A stretch of 64,000 nt of DNA, taken from Prochlorococcus marinus XMU1405 (GTDB lineage Bacteria; Cyanobacteriota; Cyanobacteriia; PCC-6307; Cyanobiaceae). The notes below the pieces were generated by a model. That model was not told where the DNA came from. It did not search any database and was given only the letters and a program-made list of their open reading frames with translations. The position numbers and the translations under genes are program-made. Each line of letters opens with the position of its first letter. Position 1 is the first letter of the stretch. This document shows positions 36,533 through 45,691 of the stretch, piece by piece. The DNA lies in assembly GCF_017696275.1 (NCBI RefSeq), contig NZ_JAAORF010000003.1, positions 248,001-312,000 of the forward strand. Reading direction: 5' to 3'.

Positions 36533-38058
36533 TTATTATCTAATCCTTTAAAAACATTCTGAATATTTTGATCAGGAACTACTCTATGAGGGGCCCCACT
36601 AAATATTTGTTCGAAATTAGAAAAAGAATCTTTTATTTCTGGACCTTTATTTGTAATAATAAATTCTCTTATTCGTTTATCATGCCATGATCCACGCATT
36701 TTAAAAACATTTAAAGCTCTTGCCATTTCTCCTTTTATTTCTACATATTGAAGCAATAGGATAGTATCTGTAATTGTTGATATGTGAGAATCAGTTATAG
36801 AATGGCTTCCCATGAACTCTTCTGCAGTATTAGTAAAGAAGCCTGCTATCTCCTCTTGCTTTGTGTAACCAGTAACTGCAATGACAAACTGTCTAAATGC
36901 ATTCAAACTTACACCTCTAGCTAATGCGGAGAGAGAATCAATTGCCATTCTTTTTGGTTTAAATTGATTAATCTGTGTTTTTATTATTTGCAAGTGATCT
37001 TCTAAACCAGTTGATTCAGGATATGCACAAATAATTTTTAGTAAACCATCACTTTCCATTTTTTCGAAATCTATTCCCCAACTAGTAGCATTCCTTAGCA
37101 ATTGAGCCCTAGATTCTTCATATGCAAAAAGTATTGCTCTTTCATTGTTGTTATAAGCATCTTCAACAAATTTTGATACGAGCATCGTCTTACCTGTACC
37201 AGTAGCTCCTGTGGCTAGGATGATGGAATCTTGAAAATATCCTCCCCCACACATATCATCAAGATCTTTAACTCCAGAGCTAATCCTAATATTTGATGAT
37301 CTCTGCGTTAATCTCATTGCTCCAAGAGCAAAAACACTAATACCATCCATTCCCATAGTGAATGGATATTCACCTTTCATATGTACAGTGCCTCTTAACT
37401 TCAAAACTTCTAGGGTTCTTCTTCTCTTCTCTGACTCAAGAACATTTCTTAATAAGACAACATTATCTGATACAAATTCTTCTACTCCATATCTAGCGAT
37501 TGGTCCGTAATCATCAACCCTTTCTGTAGTCATAACAGTCGTCACACCAATTTCCTTTAATCTTGCTATTAATCTGAATATTTCTCTTCTTACAACGTAA
37601 ATAGCATCATACTGTTGAAAGACAGCAGTTATTGAATCTATTGCGACTCTTTTAGCTTTATATTTTCTAATTGCATAACTAATTCTCTCAATAAGACCGG
37701 ACAAGTCAAAATTTCCCGCAACATCCTGACCATCAGGATCAGGAGAAGCGTCTAATATAAAAAGTTTATTTTGATCAATTAATTCTTGCAAATCCCAACC
37801 AAAACTTGCAGCATTTCGAATGATATCTAAAGGAGACTCCTCAAATGTGACAAAGATCCCAGGCTCATCAAAATTACAAATTCCATGGTGTAAATACTGA
37901 AGGGAAAACACAGTTTTACCAGTACCTGATGTGCCACTTACAAGTGTACTTCGTGATACGGGCAACCCACCTCTACAAACATCATCAAAACCTTCTATGC
38001 CAGTAGGTAATTTTTGGACTTGCATTTTATCTGATTTGCCAAATTTCTTATCTTTCAT
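36529..38058 (-). CDS. kaiC: Circadian clock ATPase/kinase KaiC
   Basis: Two RecA-like halves form the CI and CII rings. Walker A motifs are SGTSGTGKT (about 49) and GATGTGKT (about 280); the paired catalytic Glu residues are in VTFEESPLD and FAYEESRAQ. The CII phosphorylation sites are kept: SHISTITDT with Ser 427 and Thr 428, equal to S431/T432 of Synechococcus elongatus. After FSGAPHRV only 16 residues remain, with a sequence unlike the KaiA-binding tail of KaiA-containing species as I recall it, and some 6 residues shorter. That fits the lack of kaiA here: a damped, hourglass-like timer is expected. Confidence 0.97.
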   Translation of the reverse strand: MKDKKFGKSDKMQVQKLPTGIEGFDDVCRGGLPVSRSTLVSGTSGTGKTVFSLQYLHHGICNFDEPGIFVTFEESPLDIIRNAASFGWDLQELIDQNKLFILDASPDPDGQDVAGNFDLSGLIERISYAIRKYKAKRVAIDSITAVFQQYDAIYVVRREIFRLIARLKEIGVTTVMTTERVDDYGPIARYGVEEFVSDNVVLLRNVLESEKRRRTLEVLKLRGTVHMKGEYPFTMGMDGISVFALGAMRLTQRSSNIRISSGVKDLDDMCGGGYFQDSIILATGATGTGKTMLVSKFVEDAYNNNERAILFAYEESRAQLLRNATSWGIDFEKMESDGLLKIICAYPESTGLEDHLQIIKTQINQFKPKRMAIDSLSALARGVSLNAFRQFVIAVTGYTKQEEIAGFFTNTAEEFMGSHSITDSHISTITDTILLLQYVEIKGEMARALNVFKMRGSWHDKRIREFIITNKGPEIKDSFSNFEQIFSGAPHRVVPDQNIQNVFKGLDNN

Positions 38059-38129
38059 GGTTTTGTGCTAAAGAAACTTAAATCAAAATAAACATAAAGT
38101 TTATTTTTATTATAAAAGTTTTATAGATA

Positions 38130-38447
38130 TTATTTATCTCCACTATATTCAGTTTCAGTTAATTCATCAAAAAGCAGATCCAAACCTATTAAAACTTTCT
38201 CTCTATCTGAAAGATCACCAATTATTCTTCTTACTGGTGGAGGTAAAATCTTAGCTAGAGTTGGGGTAGCCAAAATCTTATCTTCTTCTGCAAGTTGTGG
38301 TTGCTTTAGTACATCGATAACCTTCAAGGCATAAACTCCTTTAAATTCATTTTCTAAAATTTCTCTTAAAGTATTTAAAGCTCTCATTGAATTAGGAGTA
38401 TTTCCAGCAACATAGAGTTTTAAAATATATGTTTTTCTTGCTGCCAT
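38130..38447 (-). CDS. kaiB: Circadian clock protein KaiB
   Basis: Thioredoxin-like fold-switching protein of 105 residues that binds phosphorylated KaiC and antagonises its kinase phase. The start [19 protein letters not shown] and the conserved [31 protein letters not shown] are intact and full length. It lies 71 bp upstream of kaiC on the same strand. The space to rplU (146 bp) is too small for a kaiA gene and shows no kaiA remnant by eye. Confidence 0.97.
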   Translation of the reverse strand: MAARKTYILKLYVAGNTPNSMRALNTLREILENEFKGVYALKVIDVLKQPQLAEEDKILATPTLAKILPPPVRRIIGDLSDREKVLIGLDLLFDELTETEYSGDK

Positions 38448-38593
38448 TCTTATGAATCCTAAAATTGATATAAAAAAGATTTAAAACATCTCTTGACTTA
38501 TTACACTACAAAATAAGAAAATAAACAAACCATTATGATTGCTTATTTGGCTTAATCAAATTTTAAATTTGAGCCTTATAGCGTCTTTAAGCC

Positions 38594-39034
38594 ATGACAA
38601 ACTCAAAAAAATCTTCAAACAATTCTTCTAACGGTAATGAATTGTACGCGATAGCAGAAACTTCCGGTCAACAATTTTGGTTCGAAGTTAACAGATACTA
38701 TGACATTGACAGGTTAAATGCAAAAGAGAAAGATAAAATAACGCTAGAAAAAGTTTTACTTTTAAAAGACAAAGACTCAATCACTGTTGGAAAACCTTAC
38801 GTTAAAGATGCAAAAATTGAATTAGAAGTAGTCTCCCATAAAAGAGATAAGAAAATTCTTGTATACAAAATGCGTCCGAAAAAAAAGACAAGAAGAAAAA
38901 TGGGGCATAGGCAAGAACTTACAAGAGTTATGGTAAAATCTATATCAATAGGTAAAGCAGATCCTAAGGCTTCTTCAAAAAAAGAAACTATTAAAAAGGA
39001 AACTAAACCAAAATCCGAAAAATCTACAAAGTAA
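38594..39034 (+). CDS. rplU: 50S ribosomal protein L21
   Basis: Ribosomal protein L21: YAIAETSGQQFWFEVNRYYD, ITLEKVLLLKDKDSITVGKP and MGHRQELTRVMVKSISI match the family. It carries extensions at both ends that the E. coli form lacks: a Ser/Asn-rich N-terminal stretch of about 16 residues and a lysine-rich tail of about 25 (SSKKETIKKETKPKSEKSTK). Such tails occur in cyanobacteria. TTGACT at about 38492 may be part of its promoter, but the matching -10 is unclear. L27 follows after 9 bp. Confidence 0.97.
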   Translation: MTNSKKSSNNSSNGNELYAIAETSGQQFWFEVNRYYDIDRLNAKEKDKITLEKVLLLKDKDSITVGKPYVKDAKIELEVVSHKRDKKILVYKMRPKKKTRRKMGHRQELTRVMVKSISIGKADPKASSKKETIKKETKPKSEKSTK

Positions 39035-39043
39035 TCATTTCTA

Positions 39044-39304
39044 ATGGCACATAAAAAAGGAACAGGTTCTACAAGAAACGGTCGAGATTCAAATTCCAAA
39101 AGATTGGGTGTCAAAGCCTATGGAGGAGAAAAAGTAACTGCTGGATCAATTTTAATTCGCCAAAGAGGTACATCCTTTTTGCCAGGAATCAATGTTGGGA
39201 AAGGTAAAGATGACACCCTTTTTGCTCTTAAAGAAGGAACAGTAAGTTTCGAAAGCATTAAAAGAAATTTAAGAAATAGAAAAAGAGTTAATGTTGTCAT
39301 CTAA
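39044..39304 (+). CDS. rpmA: 50S ribosomal protein L27
   Basis: 86 residues beginning [20 protein letters not shown], the conserved L27 start that reaches the peptidyl transferase centre, with [20 protein letters not shown] next. It forms the usual rplU-rpmA pair. Its coding end overlaps the stop of the opposite methyltransferase gene by 8 nt. Confidence 0.98.
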   Translation: MAHKKGTGSTRNGRDSNSKRLGVKAYGGEKVTAGSILIRQRGTSFLPGINVGKGKDDTLFALKEGTVSFESIKRNLRNRKRVNVVI

Positions 39305-40037
39305 TTTTCTTATAAGCTCTTGTAGTTATAAGAATAGGATGAAATACTTCTAAAAAATTTGATTGAAGAGTCTCAAAAAACTTTTCAACAATTCGAATGT
39401 CGTCGATATGAAACGGATATTCATTTTTTTCTCCCTTAAAAAAATACCAATTAAATAAAGCAATAGAATTAGGATCCATAAACTCATTGAAAATCTCAAT
39501 TTGAGAAGCTGGATCAGCAAGATGTTCCAAAACATCTAGACAAATTATCGTATCAAATTTAGATATTTGCGTGTCTTTAATTGTCTTGCAAAAAGTAAGT
39601 TTTTTTTCGACTCCTAATTTCTTAGCCCTATATTCAACAAAGTTTCTATTTGTCTCATTAATATCTACAAAAAAAACATGCTCAACTTTTGAAGACATAG
39701 CGTTAGCTAGGGCATGCGTTCCAATACCTCCTCCAAAATCTAAAACCAAATTTCTAGAAAATCTCTGCTGAAGTTTTAAAGTATCAGCGATGTAGTCCTT
39801 GCTCGTGATATGCCAAGCAGCTAAATCAGCTACATGCCGATCTCCAACTATTTCAGTATAAAAATCTGAAACATCATTCAAAGCATCTCCAGGATGTGAA
39901 TTTGCTAAATTAATCTTTGCATTTGCGAGGAATCCATCTAAATCACATTCTTTAATAGATAAGTATTCCATTAAATGTGATTTCAAATTAAAAGCATTAT
40001 CTAAAAACTCTTTTAAAATAAAATTATTGTTTTTCAA
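39297..40037 (-). CDS. Class I SAM-dependent methyltransferase
   Basis: 246 residues. The first about 80 are helical and carry no clear motif ([21 protein letters not shown]). The Rossmann core follows: [20 protein letters not shown] (SAM-binding loop, about 96-115), [17 protein letters not shown] (acidic residue after beta-2), [16 protein letters not shown] (motif post I, about 160-175). The substrate is unknown; the lead helical region suggests a small molecule or protein. The start is TTG at 40037. It faces rpmA tail-to-tail with 8 nt overlap and is divergent from truB. Confidence 0.83.
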   Translation of the reverse strand: MKNNNFILKEFLDNAFNLKSHLMEYLSIKECDLDGFLANAKINLANSHPGDALNDVSDFYTEIVGDRHVADLAAWHITSKDYIADTLKLQQRFSRNLVLDFGGGIGTHALANAMSSKVEHVFFVDINETNRNFVEYRAKKLGVEKKLTFCKTIKDTQISKFDTIICLDVLEHLADPASQIEIFNEFMDPNSIALFNWYFFKGEKNEYPFHIDDIRIVEKFFETLQSNFLEVFHPILITTRAYKKIR

Positions 40038-40113
40038 TTTTTTTCTCTAAATTTCCAATATCAAAATCATAGGATGGTTATAAATCTTTCTCAAAGTATT
40101 CTTAATATTAAAA

Positions 40114-41031
40114 ATGGAAACTAAAGATGGATTCTTAGTAATTAATAAAGATAAAGGATGTACTTCACATGATTGTGTTAAACAAATAAGGAAGTTACTT
40201 AATACGAAAAAGGTCGGTCACACAGGAACTCTTGACCCAGAAGTTATAGGAATATTACCAATCGCGATAGGCAGTGCAACAAGATTTATTCAATATCTCC
40301 CTCAGGATAAAACTTACATAGGACAAATTAAATTAGGGATAAGAACTAACACTGATGATATACACGGAGAAATAATTAATCAAAAAAGTTGGCCTAAAAT
40401 CAGTGATGAAAAATTAGATCAATACTTAAATAGATTTAGAGGAATTATTAAACAAATTCCGCCGAAAGTATCTAGTGTGCATGTTAATGGTGAGAGAGCT
40501 TATAAGAAATCTTTCAGGAATGAAGTTTTTGAATTAGCACCAAGAGAAGTAAAAATAGACGAACTTACTTTAATGAAATGGGACCAAATAAACGGAATCA
40601 TAGAAATAAAAATCAAATGTTCAGCTGGCACATACATAAGAGCAATTGCAAGAGATTTAGGCGAAATTCTTAATTCCGAGGGTTGCCTTCTACAACTAAA
40701 AAGAATTTCAGCTTGTGGCTTCGATGAACAAAACTCGATAAAAATATCTGATATCGAAAAAGGTAAAAAAAACTCGAAAAATTTCATTATTCCAACAATT
40801 TCTGCTCTTAATCACATTTCATCATTTGTCTTAAGTACCGAAGAACAAATCAATTTTTGGCAAACAGGAAGAGCAATAAGAGTTGATTTTAATTACTTCC
40901 AGGAAAACAAATCTTTTGACTACAAAAAACCCATAAAAGTAATAGATAAAAAACAAATACTTCTTGGGATAGGTTTCTTAAATGAAGAGCAATCTAATAT
41001 AAATCCAAAATTAGTCCTTAATGCTAAATAA
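40114..41031 (+). CDS. truB: tRNA pseudouridine55 synthase TruB
   Basis: Makes Psi55 in the T loop of tRNAs. The N-terminus [20 protein letters not shown] and the catalytic [19 protein letters not shown] (about 35-53, catalytic Asp in TLDP) match TruB closely. [15 protein letters not shown] (about 69), [18 protein letters not shown] (about 114) and [13 protein letters not shown] (about 175) complete the family motifs. 305 residues, with a PUA-like tail. Its stop is 3 bp from the facing spoIID stop. Confidence 0.96.
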   Translation: METKDGFLVINKDKGCTSHDCVKQIRKLLNTKKVGHTGTLDPEVIGILPIAIGSATRFIQYLPQDKTYIGQIKLGIRTNTDDIHGEIINQKSWPKISDEKLDQYLNRFRGIIKQIPPKVSSVHVNGERAYKKSFRNEVFELAPREVKIDELTLMKWDQINGIIEIKIKCSAGTYIRAIARDLGEILNSEGCLLQLKRISACGFDEQNSIKISDIEKGKKNSKNFIIPTISALNHISSFVLSTEEQINFWQTGRAIRVDFNYFQENKSFDYKKPIKVIDKKQILLGIGFLNEEQSNINPKLVLNAK

Positions 41032-41034
41032 CTT

Positions 41035-42225
41035 CTATAGGTAATCTTTTCTAAAAGGTTTAATCTGCACACCCTTATAAAAATGCTTTAATATTCTTTC
41101 AGCTTTTTGGCCTCTAGACGCCAGATATTTAGCCCCCCACTGACTCATTCCTACTCCATGACCTGATCCTTGTCCAAAAACTATCAAACCTTTATTTATA
41201 GGAAAATCATTGTTTAATTCTTCCTCAAAAAATTTAAATCTCATAAAATTACTGTTCAGACCTAATCTTTTTCTGAAAGCTACCCCAGACATTTGATCAG
41301 AACCATAAGCCCCATTAAGTTTTAAATTTTTTACCCTCCCTGTACTAGTAATATCTATAATCTCTATATTTTTTAAACCTCCAATCTTTGGAAATAGATT
41401 TATCAATTCATTACTCGAAATTTTTTTTTGCCATCTAAATTTTGGATTATTTTTATCAAAATCTTTCACACTTGATAAATATGGATATTTATTCTTCCAT
41501 ACATCTTCACTATTTTCTGTCATTCCTCCTGAGCTGCTATGAAACAAAGCATTAATTAATTTATTTTTATAAGTTAAAACCAAAGATCTTGTACTTTTAA
41601 CAGCTCTGATTGTTTTATAAGTTCTTGACTCCAAGCCATTGTAGACTTGATTTTTCTGGGTTGAATCTATATCAAATAAATTATTTCCCTTTTGCTTTAA
41701 GGCATAAGTTCTAGAGGCAATTGCTTGTGCCTTTAACGCTTCAATAGGCCATTTTGTTGGCATCTCTGAACCCACTACGCTACTTAGGTATTTTTCTATT
41801 CCTAAAATATTGACTACCAATATTTCAGAATCAAGTATAAAGAGATTAAGTTTACCAGAAAACCTCTTCTGACCTACCCATATACCTCTTCCATCAGAAG
41901 ATCTAACTTGAAATTTTTGGTTACTTTTTAAGTCATATTTTTTTTGTTTATTTTTATCAAAATATAAAATTTTTCTATTTTTCTCGTTTTTCAAAGTTAA
42001 ACCTTTTATTTTTTTACTTGAAAATAATTTCCCCTCTATGGTTAAAGGAATTGATCTATCTGATCTGATCCTTAAATTATTACTCTTTGATATCAAAACT
42101 CTAATTATTGGCTCTTTAGAAGCAAAAACTCTATCACTCGGAAAAACGCAAATAAATAAAATGCTAATAAAGCAATATTTAATATAATTATTTTTTAATT
42201 TAAGTATCACTTTGTTTAAAAACAA
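41035..42225 (-). CDS. spoIID: SpoIID/LytB domain protein, exported peptidoglycan enzyme
   Basis: Members cleave the glycan backbone of peptidoglycan stripped of stem peptides, a lytic transglycosylase activity shown for sporulation SpoIID. A hydrophobic N-terminus (YCFISILFICVFPSDRVFA, about 17-35) acts as signal peptide. VVGSEMPTKWPIEALKAQAI (about 150-169) has the catalytic Glu region, then SSSGGMTENSEDVW (about 230), and GQGSGHGVGMSQWGAKYLAS (about 352-371). 396 residues. Two start options exist, TTG 42225 or GTG 42210; the latter gives a more usual signal-peptide length. Confidence 0.9.
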   Translation of the reverse strand: MFLNKVILKLKNNYIKYCFISILFICVFPSDRVFASKEPIIRVLISKSNNLRIRSDRSIPLTIEGKLFSSKKIKGLTLKNEKNRKILYFDKNKQKKYDLKSNQKFQVRSSDGRGIWVGQKRFSGKLNLFILDSEILVVNILGIEKYLSSVVGSEMPTKWPIEALKAQAIASRTYALKQKGNNLFDIDSTQKNQVYNGLESRTYKTIRAVKSTRSLVLTYKNKLINALFHSSSGGMTENSEDVWKNKYPYLSSVKDFDKNNPKFRWQKKISSNELINLFPKIGGLKNIEIIDITSTGRVKNLKLNGAYGSDQMSGVAFRKRLGLNSNFMRFKFFEEELNNDFPINKGLIVFGQGSGHGVGMSQWGAKYLASRGQKAERILKHFYKGVQIKPFRKDYL

Positions 42226-42298
42226 ATGCTTAATTTGCCTAAGTTTGACTAAAAGTCTAAATTTAATCCAGATATAAAAATAAAAATATTATAAATAA

Positions 42299-43237
42299 GT
42301 GAATATCACCTTCTTAGGAACAAGCTCGGGAGTCCCATCCTTAACAAGAAATGTTTCGTCCCTAGCGCTTAAATTATCACAGACATCAGAAGTTTGGCTT
42401 TTTGACTGTGGAGAAGGAACGCAACATCAAATAATGAAAAGCAATATTAAATCTTCACAAATCAAGAAAATATTTATTACACATATGCATGGGGATCATA
42501 TTTATGGTTTGCCTGGACTTTTGGCTACCTTAGGTTTATCAGGAAATAGTGATGGTATTGAAATTTACGGTCCTTCAGAGTTGCGGAATTTTATAAATTC
42601 AGCACTTAAAAGTAGTTTTTGTAAACTGTCATTCCCATTGCATTTTGTGGAAGTTGAAAATTTTGCATCAAAAAATAAAATTCTATTTGAAAACAACAAA
42701 ATAAAAGTAAATTGCGCCTGCCTTAAACATAAAATACCTGCTTATGGTTATAGGGTGAGTGAAAAAGATAAGCCAGGTATATTTGATATCAAAAAAGCAC
42801 AGTCTCTAAACATAGCACCTGGACCAATTTATTCAGAACTGCAACAAGGGAAAAAAGTCGCATTAGCAGATGGGAGGATATTTGATGGGAAAGAATTCTG
42901 TGGACCTCCGAGAAAGGGTGCAAGTTTTGTTTATTGCACAGATACAGTCTTTAGCGAATCAGCTGTTTCTCTTTCGCAAAATGCTGATTTACTTGTACAT
43001 GAATCGACTTTTTCAGAGGAGGATGAAAGCATGGCATACGAAAAATTACATTCCACAACAATCATGGCTGCCAAAACAGCATTATTATCTAAAACAAAAA
43101 AATTAATTATTACTCATTTAAGTCCAAGATATACCAATAAAAACGCAATTACTCCAAGCGATTTGCTTAAAGAGGCTCAAAAAGTTTTTCCAAATACTCA
43201 GCTTGCAAAAGATTTTCTAACAGCAGAAATAAAATAA
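42299..43237 (+). CDS. rnz: Ribonuclease Z
   Basis: Zinc phosphodiesterase that trims the 3' trailer of tRNA precursors lacking CCA. The GTG start gives MNITFLGTSSGVPSLTRNVS, the usual first strand. The metallo-beta-lactamase motif THMHGDHIYGLPGLL lies near residue 61-75. CTDTVFSESAV (about 220) carries the Asp that bridges both zincs, and the end has LIITHLSPRY with another His ligand (about 273). 312 residues is the bacterial short form. All tRNAs in the window lack an encoded CCA, consistent with need for such an enzyme. Confidence 0.95.
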   Translation: MNITFLGTSSGVPSLTRNVSSLALKLSQTSEVWLFDCGEGTQHQIMKSNIKSSQIKKIFITHMHGDHIYGLPGLLATLGLSGNSDGIEIYGPSELRNFINSALKSSFCKLSFPLHFVEVENFASKNKILFENNKIKVNCACLKHKIPAYGYRVSEKDKPGIFDIKKAQSLNIAPGPIYSELQQGKKVALADGRIFDGKEFCGPPRKGASFVYCTDTVFSESAVSLSQNADLLVHESTFSEEDESMAYEKLHSTTIMAAKTALLSKTKKLIITHLSPRYTNKNAITPSDLLKEAQKVFPNTQLAKDFLTAEIK

Positions 43238-43311
43238 ACTGCAACAGTTCGTTAGCAGGAGCGTTGTAAATGACCAACCCATGAAATAATAGTCTTAGGT
43301 TTTTCTATTTG

Positions 43312-43872
43312 ATGTCGATCGAAATGGTCTCTATTTTTTCATCATTACATAAGTCTTGTAAAAGACTATTTATTTTTCTTCCATTAATTATTGGGTTACT
43401 TATTAATCCAATATCTGCAAATGCACTCTATCCAAGTGATCCTTCATCAGTTGACGTTCTAAAAGATGATCTTCACGGTGCTGACCTTCATAATACTGAA
43501 TATGTTAAATATGATTTATCTAATCAAGATTTAGGAGAAGCTAATCTTCAAGGTGCATATATGAGTGTGACGACTGCAAAAAACTCTAGTTTTAAAGGAG
43601 CCAATATGACGGACCTCATTGCATATGCAACACGCTTTGATAATGCCGATTTTACAGATGCAAATCTTACCAATGGTGAGCTAATGAAAAGTGTTTTTGA
43701 TGGAGCAATTATTGATGGGGCAGACTTTACTGATGCAAATCTTGATCTTTCTCAGAGAAAATCATTATGTGAAAGAGCTAGTGGAACTAACTCACAAACT
43801 GGAGTTAATACAATTGATAGTCTTGAATGCACTGGCTTAAAAGGTTATATGCCTCCAAAGCCAAAAGCATAA
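43312..43872 (+). CDS. Exported pentapeptide-repeat protein
   Basis: I choose the ATG at 43312 (186 residues); a TTG one codon upstream is possible. A long signal peptide, KRLFIFLPLIIGLLINPISANA, ends near residue 41, so the mature protein lies in the thylakoid lumen or periplasm. Repeats of the A(D/N)LxX type follow, such as LHGADLHNTEY, LGEANLQGAYM, FKGANMTDLIA, FTDANLTNGEL and FTDANLDLSQR (about 55-150). The C-terminus has two cysteines. Lumenal pentapeptide proteins of this kind are common in cyanobacteria, without known function. A strong terminator follows, inside the opposite gene. Confidence 0.88.
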   Translation: MSIEMVSIFSSLHKSCKRLFIFLPLIIGLLINPISANALYPSDPSSVDVLKDDLHGADLHNTEYVKYDLSNQDLGEANLQGAYMSVTTAKNSSFKGANMTDLIAYATRFDNADFTDANLTNGELMKSVFDGAIIDGADFTDANLDLSQRKSLCERASGTNSQTGVNTIDSLECTGLKGYMPPKPKA

Positions 43873-43881
43873 TATTTAAAG

Positions 43882-44250
43882 CTAACCAATCTCAGAAGGG
43901 AAGATATTACCAGGCTCTTTTGAGCCTGGTTTTTTGCTATACCACCATTCTTGTATATCAGAAGAAAATTTCTTTGAAAAAAGAGTTATAACTGTCTCAA
44001 CAGGTTTTGATCCAGGCTCCAAAATCTGAACTGAGTAAGATGGGCATTTTCTTGAAGCCATATCAGCAACGAACCTAGACCCTATTCTTCTCCAACTAGG
44101 CTCCTTACTTCTCCAAGCAAGCCTTGAGCAGGGCCAAGGTAACTCTTCCCTATCATAAAGTCTGCAACATGGGCCAATTACCTTATAACTGTACTGACCT
44201 CCATAACTTGATTGAACACTACCAGTCGTAAAAAATTCAAATTTATCCAT
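43882..44250 (-). CDS. Conserved cyanobacterial protein of unknown function
   Basis: 122 residues, soluble by sequence, rich in Trp, Arg and Ser. Four cysteines lie in PCCRLYDREELPWPC (about 28-42) and SRKCPSYSV (about 71), which might bind metal or form disulfides. The segment WRSKEPSWRRIGSRFVADMA is strongly basic. I recognise it only as a cyanobacterial conserved type. Its C-terminal codons contain the hairpin terminator of the opposite pentapeptide gene, so the end PGSKEPG is set by an inverted repeat. Upstream on the same strand is ferredoxin, separated by a terminator. Confidence 0.75.
   Translation of the reverse strand: MDKFEFFTTGSVQSSYGGQYSYKVIGPCCRLYDREELPWPCSRLAWRSKEPSWRRIGSRFVADMASRKCPSYSVQILEPGSKPVETVITLFSKKFSSDIQEWWYSKKPGSKEPGNIFPSEIG
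43909..43935 (+). terminator. Strong rho-independent terminator, within the opposite gene
   Basis: ACCAGGCTC (43909-43917) and GAGCCTGGT (43922-43930) form a perfect 9-bp stem with a TTTT loop, followed by T-run 43930-43935. It ends the pentapeptide gene transcript and is fully inside the coding region of the facing gene. Confidence 0.88.
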
Positions 44251-44254
44251 TTAC

Positions 44255-44283
44255 AAAAAAAAGCCACCTTCATAGAGGGTGGC
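44255..44283 (-). terminator. Rho-independent terminator of petF
   Basis: On the minus strand GCCACC pairs with GGTGGC around a 9-nt loop (44263-44283), followed by a run of eight T (44255-44262). It is 45 bp past the ferredoxin stop and 5 bp before the next gene's ATG. Confidence 0.85.
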
Positions 44284-44328
44284 AGAAAAATAATCAATAA
44301 TCAACTTAGAAAAGTTAAATTTTTATAA

Positions 44329-44628
44329 TTAGTACAATTCTTCCTCAGCATGAGTTGTAATTGTTACGTCAGATGTTGGATAAGCAACACAAGTAAGAAC
44401 AAAACCAGCTTCTAGTTGGTCGTCATCCAAGAAACTTTGATCAGACTGATCAACACTCCCTGAAGTAACTTTTCCAGCACATGTTGAACATGCTCCAGCT
44501 CTGCAGGAATAAGGAAGGTCGATACCTTGTTCTTCAGCCGCATCGAGGATGTATTGGTCATCAGGTACTTCAATAGTTGAATTGAGACCTTCACCTTCGC
44601 TGATGAGAGTAACTTTGTAAGAAGCCAT
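44329..44628 (-). CDS. petF: Plant-type [2Fe-2S] ferredoxin
   Basis: 99 residues. The cluster ligands are the four cysteines in [13 protein letters not shown] (about 41-53) and LTCVAYP (about 79), the C-x4-C-x2-C...C pattern. The acidic surface EAGFVLTC...HAEEELY fits binding to photosystem I and FNR. It passes electrons from photosystem I to FNR, nitrite/sulfite reduction and thioredoxin reductase in the stroma-like cytoplasm. It has its own terminator, and the 128 bp ahead of it are open for a promoter, so it is a single-gene unit. Confidence 0.97.
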   Translation of the reverse strand: MASYKVTLISEGEGLNSTIEVPDDQYILDAAEEQGIDLPYSCRAGACSTCAGKVTSGSVDQSDQSFLDDDQLEAGFVLTCVAYPTSDVTITTHAEEELY

Positions 44629-44756
44629 TTAAATAAAAAATTGTTGGTAATTAATACCTATCAAATACATTTTTAACATCGATTAGCTCGATATGTGAGA
44701 TTTTGAAGTAAAAAATGACACAATAAAATATATGAAAGAGTATCTATAAGAAAAAC

Positions 44757-45674
44757 TTATACTTTGGTTGGGTTGCTGGCTTTTTGCGCAGAAATGCATG
44801 CCCAATCTTTTCTAGTTGATACATCCAATAATTTCAAGTCATTTTGAATTAATATTTTTATTATTTCATCCTTTTGTGAATTCAGAATTCCACTGAAAAT
44901 GACTTCCCCATTGTTTCTCAAGCACTTATAAATATTTGGAATCATTCCTTTTATTACTTCGGCAAGAATATTGCATAAAACAAAATCAAATTGTGTGAGT
45001 TGATTTTTTAAAATTACCTCATTAAAAGACCCCAAATATGTATTTAAATTGTTTAGATCACCGAAATTTAGTTGGAAATTAGATTTTGTTGAATTTATAG
45101 CTAAATAATCATTATCCACTGCATAAACCTCTTTAGCGCCAAGCAATCTTGCGGCGACACTCAAAATCCCGCTACCACTCCCAATATCTAATATCTTTTT
45201 ATCAGAAAAGAAAATATTCTCCATTTTTTCCAAGCAAAGATAAGTCGAAGGGTGACTTCCTGTACCAAAGGCTGCTCCTGGATCAATTTTTATGATTTTT
45301 TTATCTTTAAATTTTTCATTTAGATTCATCCAACAAGGCAATATTAAAAGATGATTTCCTACTAATTCAGGTGCCCAATATTTCTTCCAGCTTGTCAACC
45401 AATCTTCCTCTTTAATAATACTCCACTCAAAAAATTGATTCTTAGGGACATTAATGTTAAGAAGTTTGCTAATTTTTTTTTCAAAATCACTTCTAGAACT
45501 TTCTCCCCAATCATCAATTGGAAGCCATATATTTACCTCTTTTTTATTTTTATTTTTAATTAAATATTCAAATGAAAAACTAAATATTCCGAGCTCATTT
45601 AATTTCCAAATAATAATTTCTTCTGAATCACTTTCTATAAGAAAAGTTAGTTTATACCAATCTTTACTTGCCAT
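44757..45674 (-). CDS. prmA: Ribosomal protein L11 methyltransferase
   Basis: Methylates lysines and the N-terminus of ribosomal protein L11. The N-terminal substrate-recognition domain is about 100 residues with [20 protein letters not shown]. The SAM domain starts at [20 protein letters not shown] (about 125-144), the PrmA-specific motif, then [21 protein letters not shown] and [13 protein letters not shown] (NILA motif, about 233). 305 residues. It sits 17 bp downstream of serA on the same strand. Confidence 0.95.
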   Translation of the reverse strand: MASKDWYKLTFLIESDSEEIIIWKLNELGIFSFSFEYLIKNKNKKEVNIWLPIDDWGESSRSDFEKKISKLLNINVPKNQFFEWSIIKEEDWLTSWKKYWAPELVGNHLLILPCWMNLNEKFKDKKIIKIDPGAAFGTGSHPSTYLCLEKMENIFFSDKKILDIGSGSGILSVAARLLGAKEVYAVDNDYLAINSTKSNFQLNFGDLNNLNTYLGSFNEVILKNQLTQFDFVLCNILAEVIKGMIPNIYKCLRNNGEVIFSGILNSQKDEIIKILIQNDLKLLDVSTRKDWACISAQKASNPTKV

Positions 45675-45691
45675 TAATAGAGCTGGCCTCT

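Noticed and set aside
38448-38593. Remnant of kaiA between kaiB and rplU
   Set aside because: Only 146 bp are available, and no frame recalls the KaiA C-terminal domain.
38797-39114. 105-codon minus-strand frame across rplU/rpmA
   Set aside because: Lies opposite two ribosomal protein genes and resembles nothing.
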